Assembly (NCBI GenBank): GCA_015179125.1
Contig: WHVA01000539.1
Coordinates: 1 to 64,000, forward strand
DNA length: 64,000 bases
From: Gautieria morchelliformis
Taxonomy: Eukaryota > Basidiomycota > Agaricomycetes > Gomphales > Gomphaceae
Direction of reading: 5' to 3'
Positions 21,210-33,589 of the stretch are shown here, in pieces. The position numbers and the translations under genes were made by a program. The notes under the pieces were generated by a model, which saw only the letters and a list, made by a program, of their open reading frames with translations, did not search any database and had not been told where the DNA came from. Positions within the stretch are counted from its first letter, which is position 1, and the number at the start of each line of letters is the position of its first letter.

Positions 21210-23647
21210 ATGCCAGACTTGAAATATGCACCTGAGTCGGACTCCGAGATCCTTGCCTCACCACGCGTCAATAACCAAAAACGCCAACGTTTTGTTTCGT
21301 ATCTTCTGTACGGCCTGGTTCTCATCCTCTCGTTTTCACACTTGATCAACACGGTTGGTGATGTTTCCAATAAATATACATTTTTTCGCCAGTCCGTCCA
21401 GACTCGTGCAGGCTTTGATTGGGAGAAAGTAAGATGTTGCGTTTGTACATTGACTTTCCGGTTAATTCAACGACCCCTAGGTGGTTCCACGTCCGGAACT
21501 TGAGTGGTATAGCTGTTTTCCAAACAGACAGTGTGCCAGACTTGAGGTCTGTATCCTGTCGCCGTTGCATCCGTGAAACGAGACCCAACGATGCCCCAGG
21601 TACCCCTGGATTACAATGACCCTTCCGGAGAGAAAGCAGCCATCGCCATGATCAGAATTAAAGCCAATGTCTCCCCTAATAGCAGGAAATATCGGGGCCC
21701 CATCCTTTTTAACCCAGGTCAGTCCGCTGATGTTGAATTAGTACCACTTACCTTTAATTATACCTCGATTCCGAATTTCAGGCGGTCCTGGAGGTCCTGG
21801 AGTCGCCTTTGTCAATTCCTTGGGCGAGTCCTTCCAGAAACTAATCGGAGAAGAGTTTGATATTGTGGGATTTGATCCAAGAGGTCTCAGATTCACATCT
21901 AATGACGATCTGCCACTTACACTTCTGAGTCCTCAGGTGTGGGACTTACAACGCCACCTGTAGCAATTTTCTCTGATCAATACGAACGTGCTTACTGGAA
22001 CTCCGGGGCCCCTCCATTGATCAACAGTACATCTGATTCACTGCTTGACGCGTATACCCGTTCCCAACTCTTGGGAGAGCTGTCGATAAAGCGTACAATG
22101 CACGCAGCTGAACATGTCAGCACAGCAACCGTTGCTAGAGATATGCTCTCCATCACTCAAGCGCATGGACGTGACAAACTTATGTACTGGGGGTTCTCAT
22201 ATGGGACAGTCCTTGGTGCTACGTGAGTTTTTAGAGATGAACTTGGGGTAATGTACTTACGCGATGTTTATGGCAGTTACGCAGCCCTCTTCCCGGTAAA
22301 TCTTGCCTTTCTCACTGTTGGAGGATGATGACGATATTCTATAAGGATAATATAGAACGCCTGGTGATTGATGGTGTAGTAGATTTCGATGATTATTACT
22401 CTGGTGGGTGATCGCCACGATTTGAACTCGTCGATGGCTCAGCGATATCCACAGGGGGTTGGTCTAAAAACCTTTATGACACCGACAAGATACTCCAGCT
22501 GTTGTATGATGAATGTGTGACTGCCGGCATGTCCTGTCCCTTATACGCCAACTCCAGTAGCTTGGTTCAGCGCAGAGTGGAGAATATTCTCATGTCCATT
22601 AAAGCCAGCCCCCTGCCAGTAGTCGATGGCAGTGGTGCAGGGTATGGAGTCGTCGACTACACCATGGTGAAGAACGACCTCTTCAGAGCATTATACAAAC
22701 CGTTCGCAGAACTCAATAAATATGCCCATGTTTTGGCCGCCATAGAGCGAGGGGAAGGACGACCTGCTCTCGCGTACCGGCAACGGTTTGAATCACCGCC
22801 CAGCTGTAATTCGCTGCCCACATTACCCACTGCCAGTCAGGATGCAGGAGTGGCAATCAGATGTGGAGATGCTCCGGGGGGCAAACATGACCTTCCACAT
22901 ATTGCACATCGGTTCTACCAGCTCAGCCAGATATCCCAGTTTGCTGACGTTTGGGTACAAGCAACCGGAGTGGATTGCGCGTATGCTCTTTTCCTGCATG
23001 ACGCGGCTGATGCCGGCGCTAACAAATGTACCCAGCGGATGGAATATTGAAGTGAAAAATAGATATGAAGGTATGCATGCATCCCCCGTCTATCCGGAAG
23101 GCAAGTTAATTCACAAGTCTAGGACCTTTCAACTCCACCACCAATTTTCCCCTGTTGATAATTGGGAACACGGCCGGTCAGTTATTTTCCACCCCTTTAA
23201 ACATGGTATTCATTTGATCTAGATCCTGTCACCCCGCTTATTGGGTGAGCATTCCATCATGGCTATTCGCTCGTTCCGCTTGGTCATCTAAATACAGAGC
23301 TCAAAAAGCAGCCCAAGGGTTCAGTGGTTCTGCCTTACTGACTGTTGACACACCTGGGGTTTGTCTCTTCCTCTTGTGTGATGCTTCAATCTTTCCTGAC
23401 AGATCGTGTCATATGATAGCACTGCTCATTGGCAGGCACGTCCCCTTCCGCCATGGGGCACATCCGACGGTACTTCAGAGATGGCATATTGCCGCCTCCC
23501 GGTACAGTCTGTGAGATTGAAGACCGGCTCTTTGGCACACCGAAGCTGGGACCCGATGGTACAGCCAAGGAAGATAAGTCTGTGGTTGACTCAGCGAGGC
23601 TGCTCTCACGGCATTTCCAAGCAATGCGAGAAGGGTATTTGTTGTGA
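21210..23647 (+). CDS. TAP-like alpha/beta hydrolase (tripeptidyl-peptidase-like), membrane-anchored, copy A
   Basis: Thirteen exons join in phase to 597 residues: 21210-21428, 21481-21546, 21600-21717, 21782-21883, 21937-22222, 22277-22295, 22346-22403, 22455-22980, 23036-23070, 23123-23176, 23223-23244, 23298-23358 and 23420-23647. An N-terminal hydrophobic segment (FVSYLLYGLVLILSFSHLI) suggests a signal anchor. The protein then follows the TAP family: PELEWYSCFPNRQCARLEVPLDYN, oxyanion GGPGGPG, FDIVGFDPRGVG, nucleophile GFSYGT, acid TADPVTPL, and base in DTPGHCS with the His codon starting exon 13 at 23420. All three catalytic residues are present. The family cleaves peptides or related substrates; the substrate is not predictable here. 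A close paralogue lies at 56166-58547 on the other strand. Confidence 0.92.
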
Positions 23648-25399
23648 ATATCGCGACGTTAACACACTTCTTCCTCTGTTTACGCTGTACCTGTAGAGAT
23701 AAGGGCTTCGTATCATCGCACACTGAAGAAGTTCATTACTACATGCTCCAATACCACATATATGTTGTAAAATGCTGTCCTTGGATCGCTCATTTGATGA
23801 TCCGGTGCCTTGGCTTCTAGCGTTGGGATCGGATGGAGAGATACAAAGTCGAAGTCTGTATCCTTTGATCTAATGGGATCTGTCAATCTCACTCCCACGA
23901 TTGCCAGTGGGACAGAATTGCCGGCCGTAGGTCATGACGTTGGATGGCTAGGTGGGGCGATTTCGCATTGTCTATGAACCATGATGATGGACTTATATCA
24001 CAGGTGCTATGACACCTGGCTACATCGAGACGGTAGGGAAACTTATTGTTGACTTGATGTAGTGTTGCATGAGCGATTCGCTGCCAAAGCAACCTAAGCA
24101 GAATCGCGATATCGCAGGCATATAGATTAATTCCTAATACTCACAAACTTGTTCCCGCAGGCAAATATACCAAATCAAAAGGGGCTTTGAATTTGAAAAT
24201 TTGGTGTCAAGATCGCCACATTATGATATGCATTGAGTGGCTGCACTTATGCTGGCTCCTAATCACCTTAGAACTGGAAGGAAGGCTATGATGCTGCACC
24301 GGCGTGCATACATATTCACCACAGCCGTCTATCCGCTCACAGCAACAGCCTGAGGACGCACCGCCTCGCGGTGCACGCTAGTTAACACCTGTCTGCGACC
24401 AATCGACATGCACGCAGTGGCCCGTGCCGGTCGATCAACGACTTGGTGAGCGCGGAGAGGGAACGGGGAAATCCATCCTGCCAAAGCTAGATAGGAAATC
24501 TCAGAGTTTGAACGATCGGAATGCGGCTTGTGGATAGTTTCATGGTGAACAATTCGACCGTTCTCCGACGATATATGACACGCGCCGCAGATCTCCACCG
24601 TTTCTGGTAAGACCAGTTGTGCGGCAGGACCTCCCCCGGCATGTGTGGTACGTGTATGTAGCTTATATGGCTCTGATCGCGTTCGGAGTCACAGGTCTGC
24701 ATTTCACGACGTTCGTTGTCCATCGCGAACGATGAGGTAGAGTGACATGGCGTGCCATCTCGCTGTTGTTTATATTTGGGACACGACCTGGATCATAGCA
24801 TGAGCATGTGGCGGAACGGGGCCATTACATAATTGACACGCCCCCACCCCATAATATATTGACATCAACATACCCCGGAGGTAATCAGTTGTCATGGGGA
24901 GAGAACATCGAACCCTTTGGAGCATCCCTACCTTGTGGTGTAAATACCGTATCAGCCAATCGGAGAGGCGGCTTCCATCTGGCAGTCCCCGATCTGCATT
25001 CATTGCATGTCCCGTTGCCAGCGCTTCCGTTCTGCGCCCGGGGTAGCAGTCCATTGAGTAAGGCAGAACATGTCAAGCCGCCAGAACGGTGTCGGCTTTT
25101 ATAGCTTCACTCTGACTCTCCGATGCCAATTTGTCGTTCCTAATTTTCTTCGCACTGTCTCTATCTACGGGTCTCGAGAGCTGGGCCTTCTCGCTGCGTC
25201 CTATTCGCCTGATAGGGTGACCAATACAGATACTCTAGTCTCTCACAAGCATGCAGATCAAGAATATCTGGCGTTGTGCTCCTCTTCCTCCAAGTCTGAA
25301 GCTTTGTGTGAGTAGACGTAAACCCAGCTTGAGGTTTTCTCACGCCGTCCGCTTAGTACAATCGATTCACCCAATCGAAAATTACCACTGCCTACTTTG
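23648..25399. other. Intergenic stretch, nothing recognised
   Basis: Only short frames without family resemblance on either strand. It separates the hydrolase from the membrane-protein gene. Confidence 0.45.
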
Positions 25400-27349
25400 T
25401 TCTTTCTCTTGTGCACTGCATAGTTCAGATCACACTACAAGCTCGGGGACTAGGAATCGAGCACACCCAATCCGTCGCCCTCCACGACATCATCGGCGTT
25501 AGCAACGTCACAGCCAAATTTGCCATTCTAGACTCAAAGTCAGAGAATGTCGTTTTGCTCTGTGATACTCCCGGCCAGACACTTCCGCAACCCTGTCAAA
25601 AGTTCCCTCTCACATTGTCTGGGATTCCTGGCATACCTCCTGATCAGGGTCTCAACGGGTCATGTACCCAGGCGTTAGTATGGCCTCAGCAGAAGTGCGC
25701 ATTCTCACATCCTATTGATGTATCAAAATTTATTCGATACCTCAGGGTTAACCAGGCCATGCGTGAATCTGTAGCAATGATTATATTTCAAGCATGGCTT
25801 TTCGGTGTCTCTGTCGTTGCCATTCTCACCGAGTCAATCCCTCACGTGTCAGTATACTCTCTCAGCAACATCACGATTAGTCTGACTGCCTAACAGGGTG
25901 GCTGCCCTTGTGACACATATTCTCTCGACGGCGTGGGCATCCTTCAACGTCGAACGTACTGCTCGCCTTGGACAACATTTTGCCAACATTGTCACGAATC
26001 TCCCGTGTCAGCAGGTTCCACTGATGCCCCCCAATTGGGAGACAGATCAGAGTAATGATGTCTGTTACCTGCAATGCTTCGCGATTTTCCCCGCAAACAT
26101 GCTCATGGTGTCATTGTTAGCTTCCGATCTTGGTTCTCAATGTTGCTTCTCTACTCGTGTCCGGTTATTTGTCACGGAAACTTTGCAAAGTACGTTGTAT
26201 CGCTGAAAATTGAGAGTTCCTAGGCTCATCTTCGCGATAGCAATTTGGTGTACAATCGTATACTCGAGTTGGCGGATCTACAAGAATATACAACTTATAT
26301 CTTGTTCGCAATATTCATTTCCATCACCGCATGTTCTCTGACTAGGATGGCCATCATAGCTAGCGCTTGTTTTCTTGGTCAGCCTCCAACTCGCCACGTT
26401 CTTTCTAATCGCTAGTCTCGTTCTGTGGATCGAGCAACTATTCGATGGTCCGATTGCGATGTTGGTCAAGGGACGGCCTACGTTTTTAGGCGCGTTCATT
26501 GCTACAGCGGTCGTAGGTGTCTACATATTACAATGTTCATGTGCCGAAGTTGACAGGGATGTGCAGATTATCCTCCCTTGGCCTTACATGGTTAGTCAAT
26601 GTGACCTCTGTCTCTTGTCAAAATTCTGCTTATCACCATTCGTTAGGGATGTACCGCGGTTCGGCGTGAGCGTCGTCGGATGATGCTCATCTTCCTCTGT
26701 ACCTCTCTCCTTTTGATCTTGTCTCAGCTGGACATGTTCCTCTCCCCTCTGTATAGGCTCACTTTCAGCACGTGGGATTTCTTTGCAGCGGTCACCACAT
26801 TGGCGTATATCCTCCTCGATCTATCGTTCTTTATGGCAATCGTGTGCCGCTACTTTTTCGGGAGGGGGCTCGCTCATTTTCTGCAAGTTCAGGAAGTGCT
26901 GGAGGAGTGTAATTTCACCCCCGTTGTTATTGAGCGAGGATCGAGGACTTTTGGGGCAAGTGCGAACGATGAGGCTTGCATCATGCCGTGGGATGTGGAA
27001 GGTCAAGGAGTGGTGAAGAAGCTATCTCTTCTCGAGGACACGAACCACATTACCACAGATCTATCGGTGATGCATATTCGGCCCCCGTCAGGCGTACTCA
27101 CCGTTTCTTCCCGCGCCCGGTCGGTTTCCCGTGTGTCCAATTCCCAAGGTACATTGCAGGGCTCGCGTGTCGCAGTATTGAGCTGACACGCAGTGGCTAT
27201 CTACAGGCACACTTGATCCCCAAGTCATTCTCGATCATGCTTCCTCTTTAGATCAACAGCGCCGAAGTACGACCACCCTTTCAACAGCACCCGAGTCAGC
27301 GCCCTCCCTGCGCAGCCTCAGTGACGTATCAAGCAAAAGCTTGAAATAG
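25400..27349 (+). CDS. Multi-pass membrane protein, Agaricomycete family of unknown function
   Basis: A multi-exon gene with several hydrophobic segments. An extracellular-looking first part (HDIIGVSNVTAKFAI...) is followed by AWLFGVSVVAILTESIPHV, then an intron (GTCAGT...CTAACAG) leading to VAALVTHILSTAWASFNVER TARLG. Later segments include LPILVLNVASLLVSGYLSRK, LATFFLIASLVLWIEQLFDG and a MMLIFLCTSLLLILSQ part. A segment ILLDLSFFMAIVCRYFFGRG then precedes a cytosolic tail. The last intron (GTACAT...CTACAG, about 27149-27209) joins the tail to GTLDPQVILDHASSL..., ending at TAG 27347-27349. The order FNVERTARLG, SLVLWIEQLFDGPIA, FFGRGLAHFL is one I recall from a conserved basidiomycete family. 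The start codon and the exons between 26060 and 26380 are not settled. No enzymatic motif is visible. Confidence 0.7.
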
Positions 27350-28590
27350 TACCCTCTGGAGGGCGTGCGGGACGTGATCCAGGACGGGGTGGACATCGCA
27401 TCCCCTGTTCGTGGATGTACGGAATACTCATCAGCCCCGCCCCCGGCCATGTCCTCATCAAGCTTGAAAAAACACTTAGACGTCCCCCGAAGCCCCCTTC
27501 ATCATTCCTGACTTCACGCGTCGTTCAAATAACCCCTACCATGTTCGAACGGGGTTTGAATCCTGTAGTGCCTGTGTTTGTGTGTAGAACATTTCCCGTG
27601 AAACCTGCTCTAATACTGTACTTGTAAGACCTTATTGTTGGCGGAACGATCAAGGCAACCTGTGTCCTAATGGAAAAAGTGGGCTCACCGGAGGTATTTA
27701 GGCAAACAAACCCGCCTCTTCAGAGTTAAATGTTTAACAGGAATACCAATTTTGTCCAGTGAAACATTCAGCTAGCAAGCGCATCGCCGTATTCCATTCA
27801 CAAGCCTGGAGAGCACGCGCAGAACTAGTCAGGTAATTGTGAGTAAACGTTAGATTGTTTCCTTGCACTTTAGAGACCAGTGGGACGCGGTCGACTATAA
27901 GCAAAACGTTGCTTTGGTGTCTCTTCTACTTTCGCCTCACCTGCTGGCGACTGTGCGAGGCGATACGCCTGGACCCTGCCAGGTGGCGTGGATGCAAGCG
28001 CTTTAGAAAGAACGCTAGGACGGTCGTAATACATTCACGAACATCGCAGCGCATCAGCATCCAGGAATTGACAGGAAAGTTTGGGACCACTCTCGTTTTG
28101 TTTCTTTGCCACCGAGGATTCGTCCCAGAAGAAAAGGCTCCCAGGGGAAATCAAGTGAGTACAGGTCACTGGTTGGCCTTATACAATTCGGCGGACCTGT
28201 TCTGGTCAGCGTGTTTGAGAATAGCTCTACGTTCAAGCGCATATAGGATATCACCCCCCGCCCGTCTGTGCAGATTGTACTGCCTTCGCCCTGGATAGCG
28301 CCACGAGAGTCCAGTGCAAATCAATACAGCGTCTTTATCTGCTAAATCCAGTATATACTTAGAAGCTGTGTCAGGCGAACATCCGGGAAGGCCCATAGGA
28401 TCGCTCGCTGCGTTATCAGATTGGCACGTGAATACTGCCTCGGCAATGTATGTTTTCCAACCACAGGCTAACTAACCCCACACCTCATATAAAATCCATG
28501 GAGACATTCCGGTGATCGACGCCCTGTGTGTCCTACTGTTCTCACGCACTGAACATAAAGACGAAGCAGACGGGGAAATGTAAACCCAAG
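27350..28590. other. Intergenic stretch, nothing recognised
   Basis: No frame longer than about 150 codons and none with family resemblance; no repeat seen. Confidence 0.45.
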
Positions 28591-28597
28591 CTCACCA

Positions 28598-28800
28598 TGG
28601 TAGTTCTCGTCCGAAACCACATCATAACTCTGCTACTCGCCTTACCTATCGGAGTGTTGTCAGTGGTGAACAACGTCGTACGTACGGAATTCCTCTGGTT
28701 TAGCTGGTCTGTTCAATGCCAACAACGCAGTCCTCGTGTTCTTCCGGGATAACCTGGTCTCCACGTCCAGGAACACCCCAGTTTGAATGCGGAACTTACG
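28598..28800 (+). pseudogene. 5' fragment of a secreted hydrolase-like gene
   Basis: ATG at 28598 opens a frame with a signal-peptide-like start (MVVLVRNHIITLLLALPIGV). Shortly after, in another frame, comes WSPRPGTPQFECGTYELIES, which resembles the start of TAP-like hydrolases (WxPC...ECGTxxVPLDY). Nothing further of such a gene follows; AT-rich repeats begin at about 28870. I take it as a truncated relict. The match is short, so the family assignment is tentative. Confidence 0.35.
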
Positions 28801-28904
28801 AATTAATAGAGTCATATCACGCGGTTGTACCCACCATGTGTTAGCAACTAGGGGCTATGGCAGGGAAGGTTCTGTAGAGTTATTAGAAAGCTAGAATCAA
28901 ATAT

Positions 28905-29047
28905 ACTCTCTCAGTGAATTTATTGTCACTGATATATTAATACAATACCTAGAATCAAATATACTACATGATTTTCAGTCAACATGCTATGTAAATATGA
29001 AAGATACTACCTGCCTCTCTCAGTGAATTTATTGTCACTGAGAGAGG
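28905..29047. repeat. Duplicated block ending in a perfect hairpin
   Basis: The sequence CTCTCAGTGAATTTATTGTC followed by ACTGA occurs at about 28909 and again at 29016, next to two copies of AGAATCAAATATACT. The second occurrence makes a perfect 13-bp stem with an 8-nt loop at 29014-29047. It could be the end of a small non-autonomous element. No target duplication was identified. Confidence 0.6.
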
Positions 29048-29821
29048 AGTACAATCCTGTCTCAGAAGGCATATACGTGCACCCGGCCCTTTAGCGCCCA
29101 AGAGCTTGCGCGTCGAAGTCATTTCAAACTCCGCTGGGTGCAGCCGCCTGTGAAAATAGAAATAACAAAGTGGAATGGAGAGATAGGGAGTGACTGGAAA
29201 ATTTCGAAAATAAGCAGAGAAATGGATGCATGGTACAAAAACAATGTGAGAAAGGATTGAAACACCATACAATAAATCGAATATATTATGCTTGATTTTG
29301 GTGCAGGAGCATAAATGCACCCAACACCATGCTCACCATATGTTTGGCTGAGTAGCCCGTAAGTCAACGACCACAGTACCTGTAAATTGTAATTCAATAC
29401 TTTGTATACTTATGTTTGGTGAGTCTTATAATTCTCGACCTTTGGCCCTCACCAGTGCTACCCCGCTACCAACGGTTTTCTCATCGTCTATCGCACCTGC
29501 ACTGGGGGTAGCAATACCAGCAGGGATGATAGCACTTGCATCCAAGTCTCCTGCGGCTTCCCAATCACCTTACGCTTCATCTAGTTTGTCTGTGGAATGA
29601 TATGCCATGCCTCTTCGGGTTGTACTTCTCTAACGCAGCATCGCAGCTAGCAATGCTGGTGCCGCAGGGCCTGGTCCAGCATCGACCCCAACAGCTCTGA
29701 TGGACAGCAACGCGATGCCTCCGCCGGAGATAGCAATGAGCGTCTTGAGGGTCATTGCTGTTACCTGAGCGGCATTGTGTTGCTGTAAGTTCTTTTTTTT
29801 TTTTTTTTTTCTTTTTGTCAT

Positions 29822-30022
29822 CCGCGGAACTCACCCAAATATTACAGCGATTCTGGACCATATCGGGGCCTGGGATATTCAAGTCGCTGATATTGAGGCC
29901 AGACTGCCAATAGAGCTCAGCGCCGTGGGCAATGTCGTCTCAATATCAGGGATTTCATTCTCCCCTGCCCTGATATGGTTGAGGATCGCCATGCTGAAAA
30001 TATTTGGGTGGGTTCCACGCAT
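29822..30022. repeat. Long imperfect inverted repeat (about 90-bp arms) between T- and A-tracts
   Basis: The left arm starts CGCGGAACTCACCCAAATATT and the right arm ends with the reverse complement of CGTGGAACCCACCCAAATATT. The inner parts also pair (ACCATATCGGGGC against ACCATATCAGGGC; CTGATATTGAGG against CTGATATTGAGA). A run of about 20 T lies just outside on the left (29791-29811) and a run of 9-10 A on the right (about 30042-30050). The whole could fold into one long stem. It may be a foldback element or an inverted duplication of a small element. Confidence 0.7.
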
Positions 30023-30309
30023 TTGCAAAATATAAATAACAATAAAAAAAAAGGACTTCCAACAATGCAATGCTCGCTCTAATGATACCAATGACCTTGC
30101 CGGCATTCAAACCATGAGAGGCAGGACAGAAGTCGATGGCGGCTAGTCTATGGCAGCTACTGTGGCACTCGTGACCGCTAGTGCAAGCAAAATCATGGTC
30201 TTGGATGCACTGTGATATGCAGTTCTATGCAGGCTATGTAGGAGTTGTAGGGCCATAGTGTTATGAATAGGGAAATCAAGTTTCATATTCATATACAGCA
30301 CTAGCTAAG

Positions 30310-30480
30310 CCCTAATGGCTTTCCGTCACTATACCTACATCCACATGCAATCCCAGCGCATTCTGGGACATGCACTTGCACATATATTTGCTACGGCATA
30401 GCTTATCATGCGTATGCACGTTATCACTTGCGCATGCATCTATCTGGGGCCTTTGACACTGACCATGTTCTGGGATGACT
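30310..30480 (-). repeat. Dispersed repeat, inverted partner of 38955-39120
   Basis: Read on the minus strand, this segment matches 38955-39120 on the plus strand through GGTCAGTGTCAAAGG / AGATAGATGCATG / GTGATAACG and CCCAGAATGCG. The two copies are in opposite orientation on either side of the LINE at 31672-37708. The matched segments differ by substitutions and small gaps, so the duplication is not recent. Confidence 0.65.
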
Positions 30481-31299
30481 CTAGACCGAGATCCAAAGCC
30501 GCGCTTTGGGTCCCCTGACTGAGATATGAACACCGGCGCACTGTCATGCGCCGGTGGCACTTGATTGTCCTGTGACCCTTCTATATATTCTCACAGACCT
30601 ATTCTATTAGTTAAGTAGCTAGTCATGTATGTAGGAAACCTTAGGCAGTTAATCTCCATTCTTGAGTGATTGTTCTGGCCCACTGAGGGCTTGTGGCTAG
30701 AAAGTGTCATCAGCCAGTGTTAGCTGTAGTTGTCACTGCACAGTAGGGCTGCACACCGTGCTGTACAACCATGGCTGTATGGTGCCATATTATGGCCACA
30801 GCACCTGTACCATCAAGGGTCTGTGTACTTTGCCAACAGTACAGTATACGGTATGGTTTGACACTGTATGATACTGTAAAAATACGGCCATGTATGATAC
30901 TGTAAAAATGTGGCCATGTATGGTATGTATACAGGTATATGGCATGCCATGGGGAAAAATCCAAAAACCTTGTAGCTGAGCCAAAAAATACATCGGCCGA
31001 CAGGCACTACTGCTGGTAGGCAGGCCAGATTATTGTGATACGTAATATAATTTGAGCATTGTTATAAGTAGAAAAGTTAGAATCCTCAATTTGGATGCAC
31101 CTCCATAGCTATTATCCATCCTAGACTGAAAGGAAATAATTACTGTGGCCACGAATGCACCAACTAATATGAGGTAAGTATCCTGGGTGATTTGCTGCTG
31201 GTCAAGTGCAGTAAGTAATTCTCATATCTGCCAGTGAGTGATCTAAGTTTAGGTTGAGCTATAATAGATCAGCCGTATGGATCCATCAACCATAATAGG

Positions 31300-31327
31300 G
31301 ACCGTACGGTACTCGTACCGTACTGTC
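31300..31327. repeat. Near-perfect 13-bp palindrome
   Basis: GACCGTACGGTAC, a two-base spacer, then GTACCGTACTGTC; 12 of 13 positions pair. It lies in a stretch (30840-31440) rich in GTACGG/CCGTAC and TATGGTATG motifs, where a unit containing CATGTATGATACTGTAAAAA occurs twice in tandem (about 30860-30915). No gene is recognised between 30020 and 31670. Confidence 0.6.
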
Positions 31328-31814
31328 AGAGGGGGTATGGTGTTGATCATATGGACGGTATATGGTCTGCTGTATCCATCAACTTGCTGTACATTATATG
31401 CCGTAGCTGTAATATGGACAGTGTGCAGCCTGTCAAGATTGGTTTTTAGGCGTTAATATCATGTATTAGTAAACACAGTGAATGCCTGAACAACTTGTGC
31501 GAAGAAGTGTGCCATTCAGCGAATAAGGTGAACCAACAAATGTTCAGAAGATAAGAGGACTGCCCAAACGGGATGGCTTTATCTACAGTCGTAGCGAAAT
31601 AGCCCGTGCCACTTGACGATGTAATGTGCAAGGTGTCATGGAAAGGTTGTTTAAGTGGCAACAAGCCTTTCCTGAGGACTTTCTCACGCTTACCACCACC
31701 ACCCAAAAACGAAAAATCCTTACAACCATGCTACCACACATCCTGTCCGCTGACAGTATAGCTTAGAGCCGTACTTAAAGCCAACAAAACGCTTCCAGGC
31801 ACGAAGCGTAAAAA

Positions 31815-32252
31815 ATGGCCACGCCGACGAGTGCGGAGGGCCAGCCCCCAGGGACGGCGAACTTGGCAAGAACGAGAGTGGGGACAGCGCAGCAGGGGGA
31901 GCAAGCTAGGACGAGAGGTGAGTTATTAGATAACGCTAACTCATCGGTTCGGAACAGAGAGCAAGCAAGAAATCTTCTGGACAAAAATCAGTACGTGGCG
32001 AAGGAAGACCCGATATCCCAGGAAAGCCTGAGCTACGCGCTGCTGAGTATGGCCCAGAGCACCACGCACAGAGCATTGAAGGAAGGCGCGAGAGCTGTAG
32101 CAATCCTGATGATAGATGCCTCGGCGAAGAGCATGGGGGAGCAGGTCATGAAATACGTGGAAAAGAGGTTGGAGCCGATGATGCGGACAGCTGAGCAAGC
32201 GATGGACACCCTCAGAGAGGTGGCCTATGACACGTACGGGCGACCGAGATAG
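31815..32252 (+). CDS. LINE ORF1 N-terminal part
   Basis: 145 codons starting MATPTSAEGQPPG. The first half is rich in Ala, Gln and Arg; the second half is helical (MGEQVMKYVEKRLEPMMRTA). It starts about 140 bp inside the element. In related LINEs this part lies upstream of the zinc-knuckle region as one RNA-binding ORF1 protein. Here the frame stops at 32252, and the continuation to the knuckles is broken, so the product would be truncated. Confidence 0.6.
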   Translation: MATPTSAEGQPPGTANLARTRVGTAQQGEQARTRGELLDNANSSVRNREQARNLLDKNQYVAKEDPISQESLSYALLSMAQSTTHRALKEGARAVAILMIDASAKSMGEQVMKYVEKRLEPMMRTAEQAMDTLREVAYDTYGRPR

Positions 32253-32399
32253 CAGCGGAAGCGGTCGAAAACAGTACACGCGGAAGGGGGGTAATGGAGT
32301 TTCTGCCCGAGTTGACATCTGAAGGGAACGGTCCCGATTACGCACCCCAACACCCTAGCCAGGGCTAAGGCAAGAAACAGACAGGTCCTAATAGATAAG

Positions 32400-33130
32400 G
32401 ATCCGGGGCAGAAGCCAACCCCTTTGCCGACTTGACCAAGCAAGAGCTGGTCGCCAAGGCAAACGAAGCGGTGGAACACATGAATGTGCCAGAGGGGGGA
32501 ATTGAACTGAGGTTCGTGGGAGTCAAGAAGCTGGCCAACGGGGCATCGTATTCGATCTGAACACGCAAGAAGCGGCAAGCGCCATCCAGACCCAAAGGGA
32601 GGACTTCATATGCAGGTTCAGCGCGTCAGCAGTAGTCAAAGAGCGGGCGGTCTCTGTAATAGTGGAATATGTGCCGGTCAGCCACGCCCCAGACGCACTG
32701 GCCGAACAGGCCAGGATAGAACGCGACTCCGGAATACCAGAGGGCACGCTGCTGACAACGAGATGGATAAAGCCAGTACAGAGGTGCAGCCCGGGGCAAC
32801 GCACAGCACACCTAATAGCGAAGTTCAGCAACACAGCCGCCGCGAACATTGCAATAAGGGACGGGTTGGTCATCGCAGGAAAGCGAACATGGGCGAGGAG
32901 GATGAGGAAGGAGCCGCGGAGGTGCCTAAAGTGCCAAAGGTACGCCGGGCACATGGCAGCAGCATGCGTGGAGCAAGAGACATGCGGTACATGCGCAAAG
33001 CAGCACAGGACGGCAGCTTGTGAGGAGACAGACCCAGCCAAATTCCGATGTGTCAGCTGCGACGCCACGGGCACGCATCGTGGGACAGAACCTGCCCGAA
33101 GTTCGTGGGGGCCAGCAAAGAATTGAGAGG
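32400..33130 (+). pseudogene. LINE ORF1 gag-like region with three zinc knuckles, frame-shifted
   Basis: A frame from about 32410 reads FADLTKQELVAKANEAVEHM and is later resumed by VEYVPVSHAPDALAEQARIE (32662-33126). The latter ends in knuckles CLKCQRYAGHMAAAC and CGTCAKQHRTAAC. A third one (C..C then HASWDRTCP) is in the next frame near 33050-33085. This is the standard ORF1 end of fungal Tad-like elements. Frame changes near 32520 and 33055 break it. Confidence 0.7.
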
Positions 33131-33589
33131 GGGGACCCGGAGAGCACGTACAGGTTCTTTCCTGACGAGAATCCCTGGACATGGGAACAGCAAGGTGCTC
33201 AGAATGAGGCGGCGCCAGGATGGCCTCAGAGGCGGCGGCAAAGGCCACAGAGGGCCACAACGGGCAAACGGAGCAGTGTGGACACAGCAGAGGACGACCC
33301 AGAAGGAGGAACAGAAGGGCAACGGCAACAGACAGGGGCAGGAGCTCAGATGCAGCAGAGGCGTGCAACGGCAAATCCGCAGATAGGGCACAAGGAGACA
33401 GGTGGCAGCAGCAGCCGATGAGAGGCAGGTCCAGGCCAGCCACTAGGCCGGGCTCGAGGCAAACTACCATCAGCGAGCACTTCTGGAGCAATGCGAACGG
33501 AGACAGGGCAGAATCGCATGCGGACCTCAGCAGAGTGGCGCCGGAATGAGCAACAACCACGACAAGCAAAAACATAAGGATAAGGCAGC

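Noticed and set aside
21086..21370. Minus-strand frame over the hydrolase start
   Set aside because: It overlaps the promoter and first exon of a well-supported plus-strand gene.
21210..23647. Calling hydrolase A a pseudogene because its frames are broken
   Set aside because: Thirteen exons with proper splice signals join to a 597-residue frame with all catalytic residues, so the breaks are introns.
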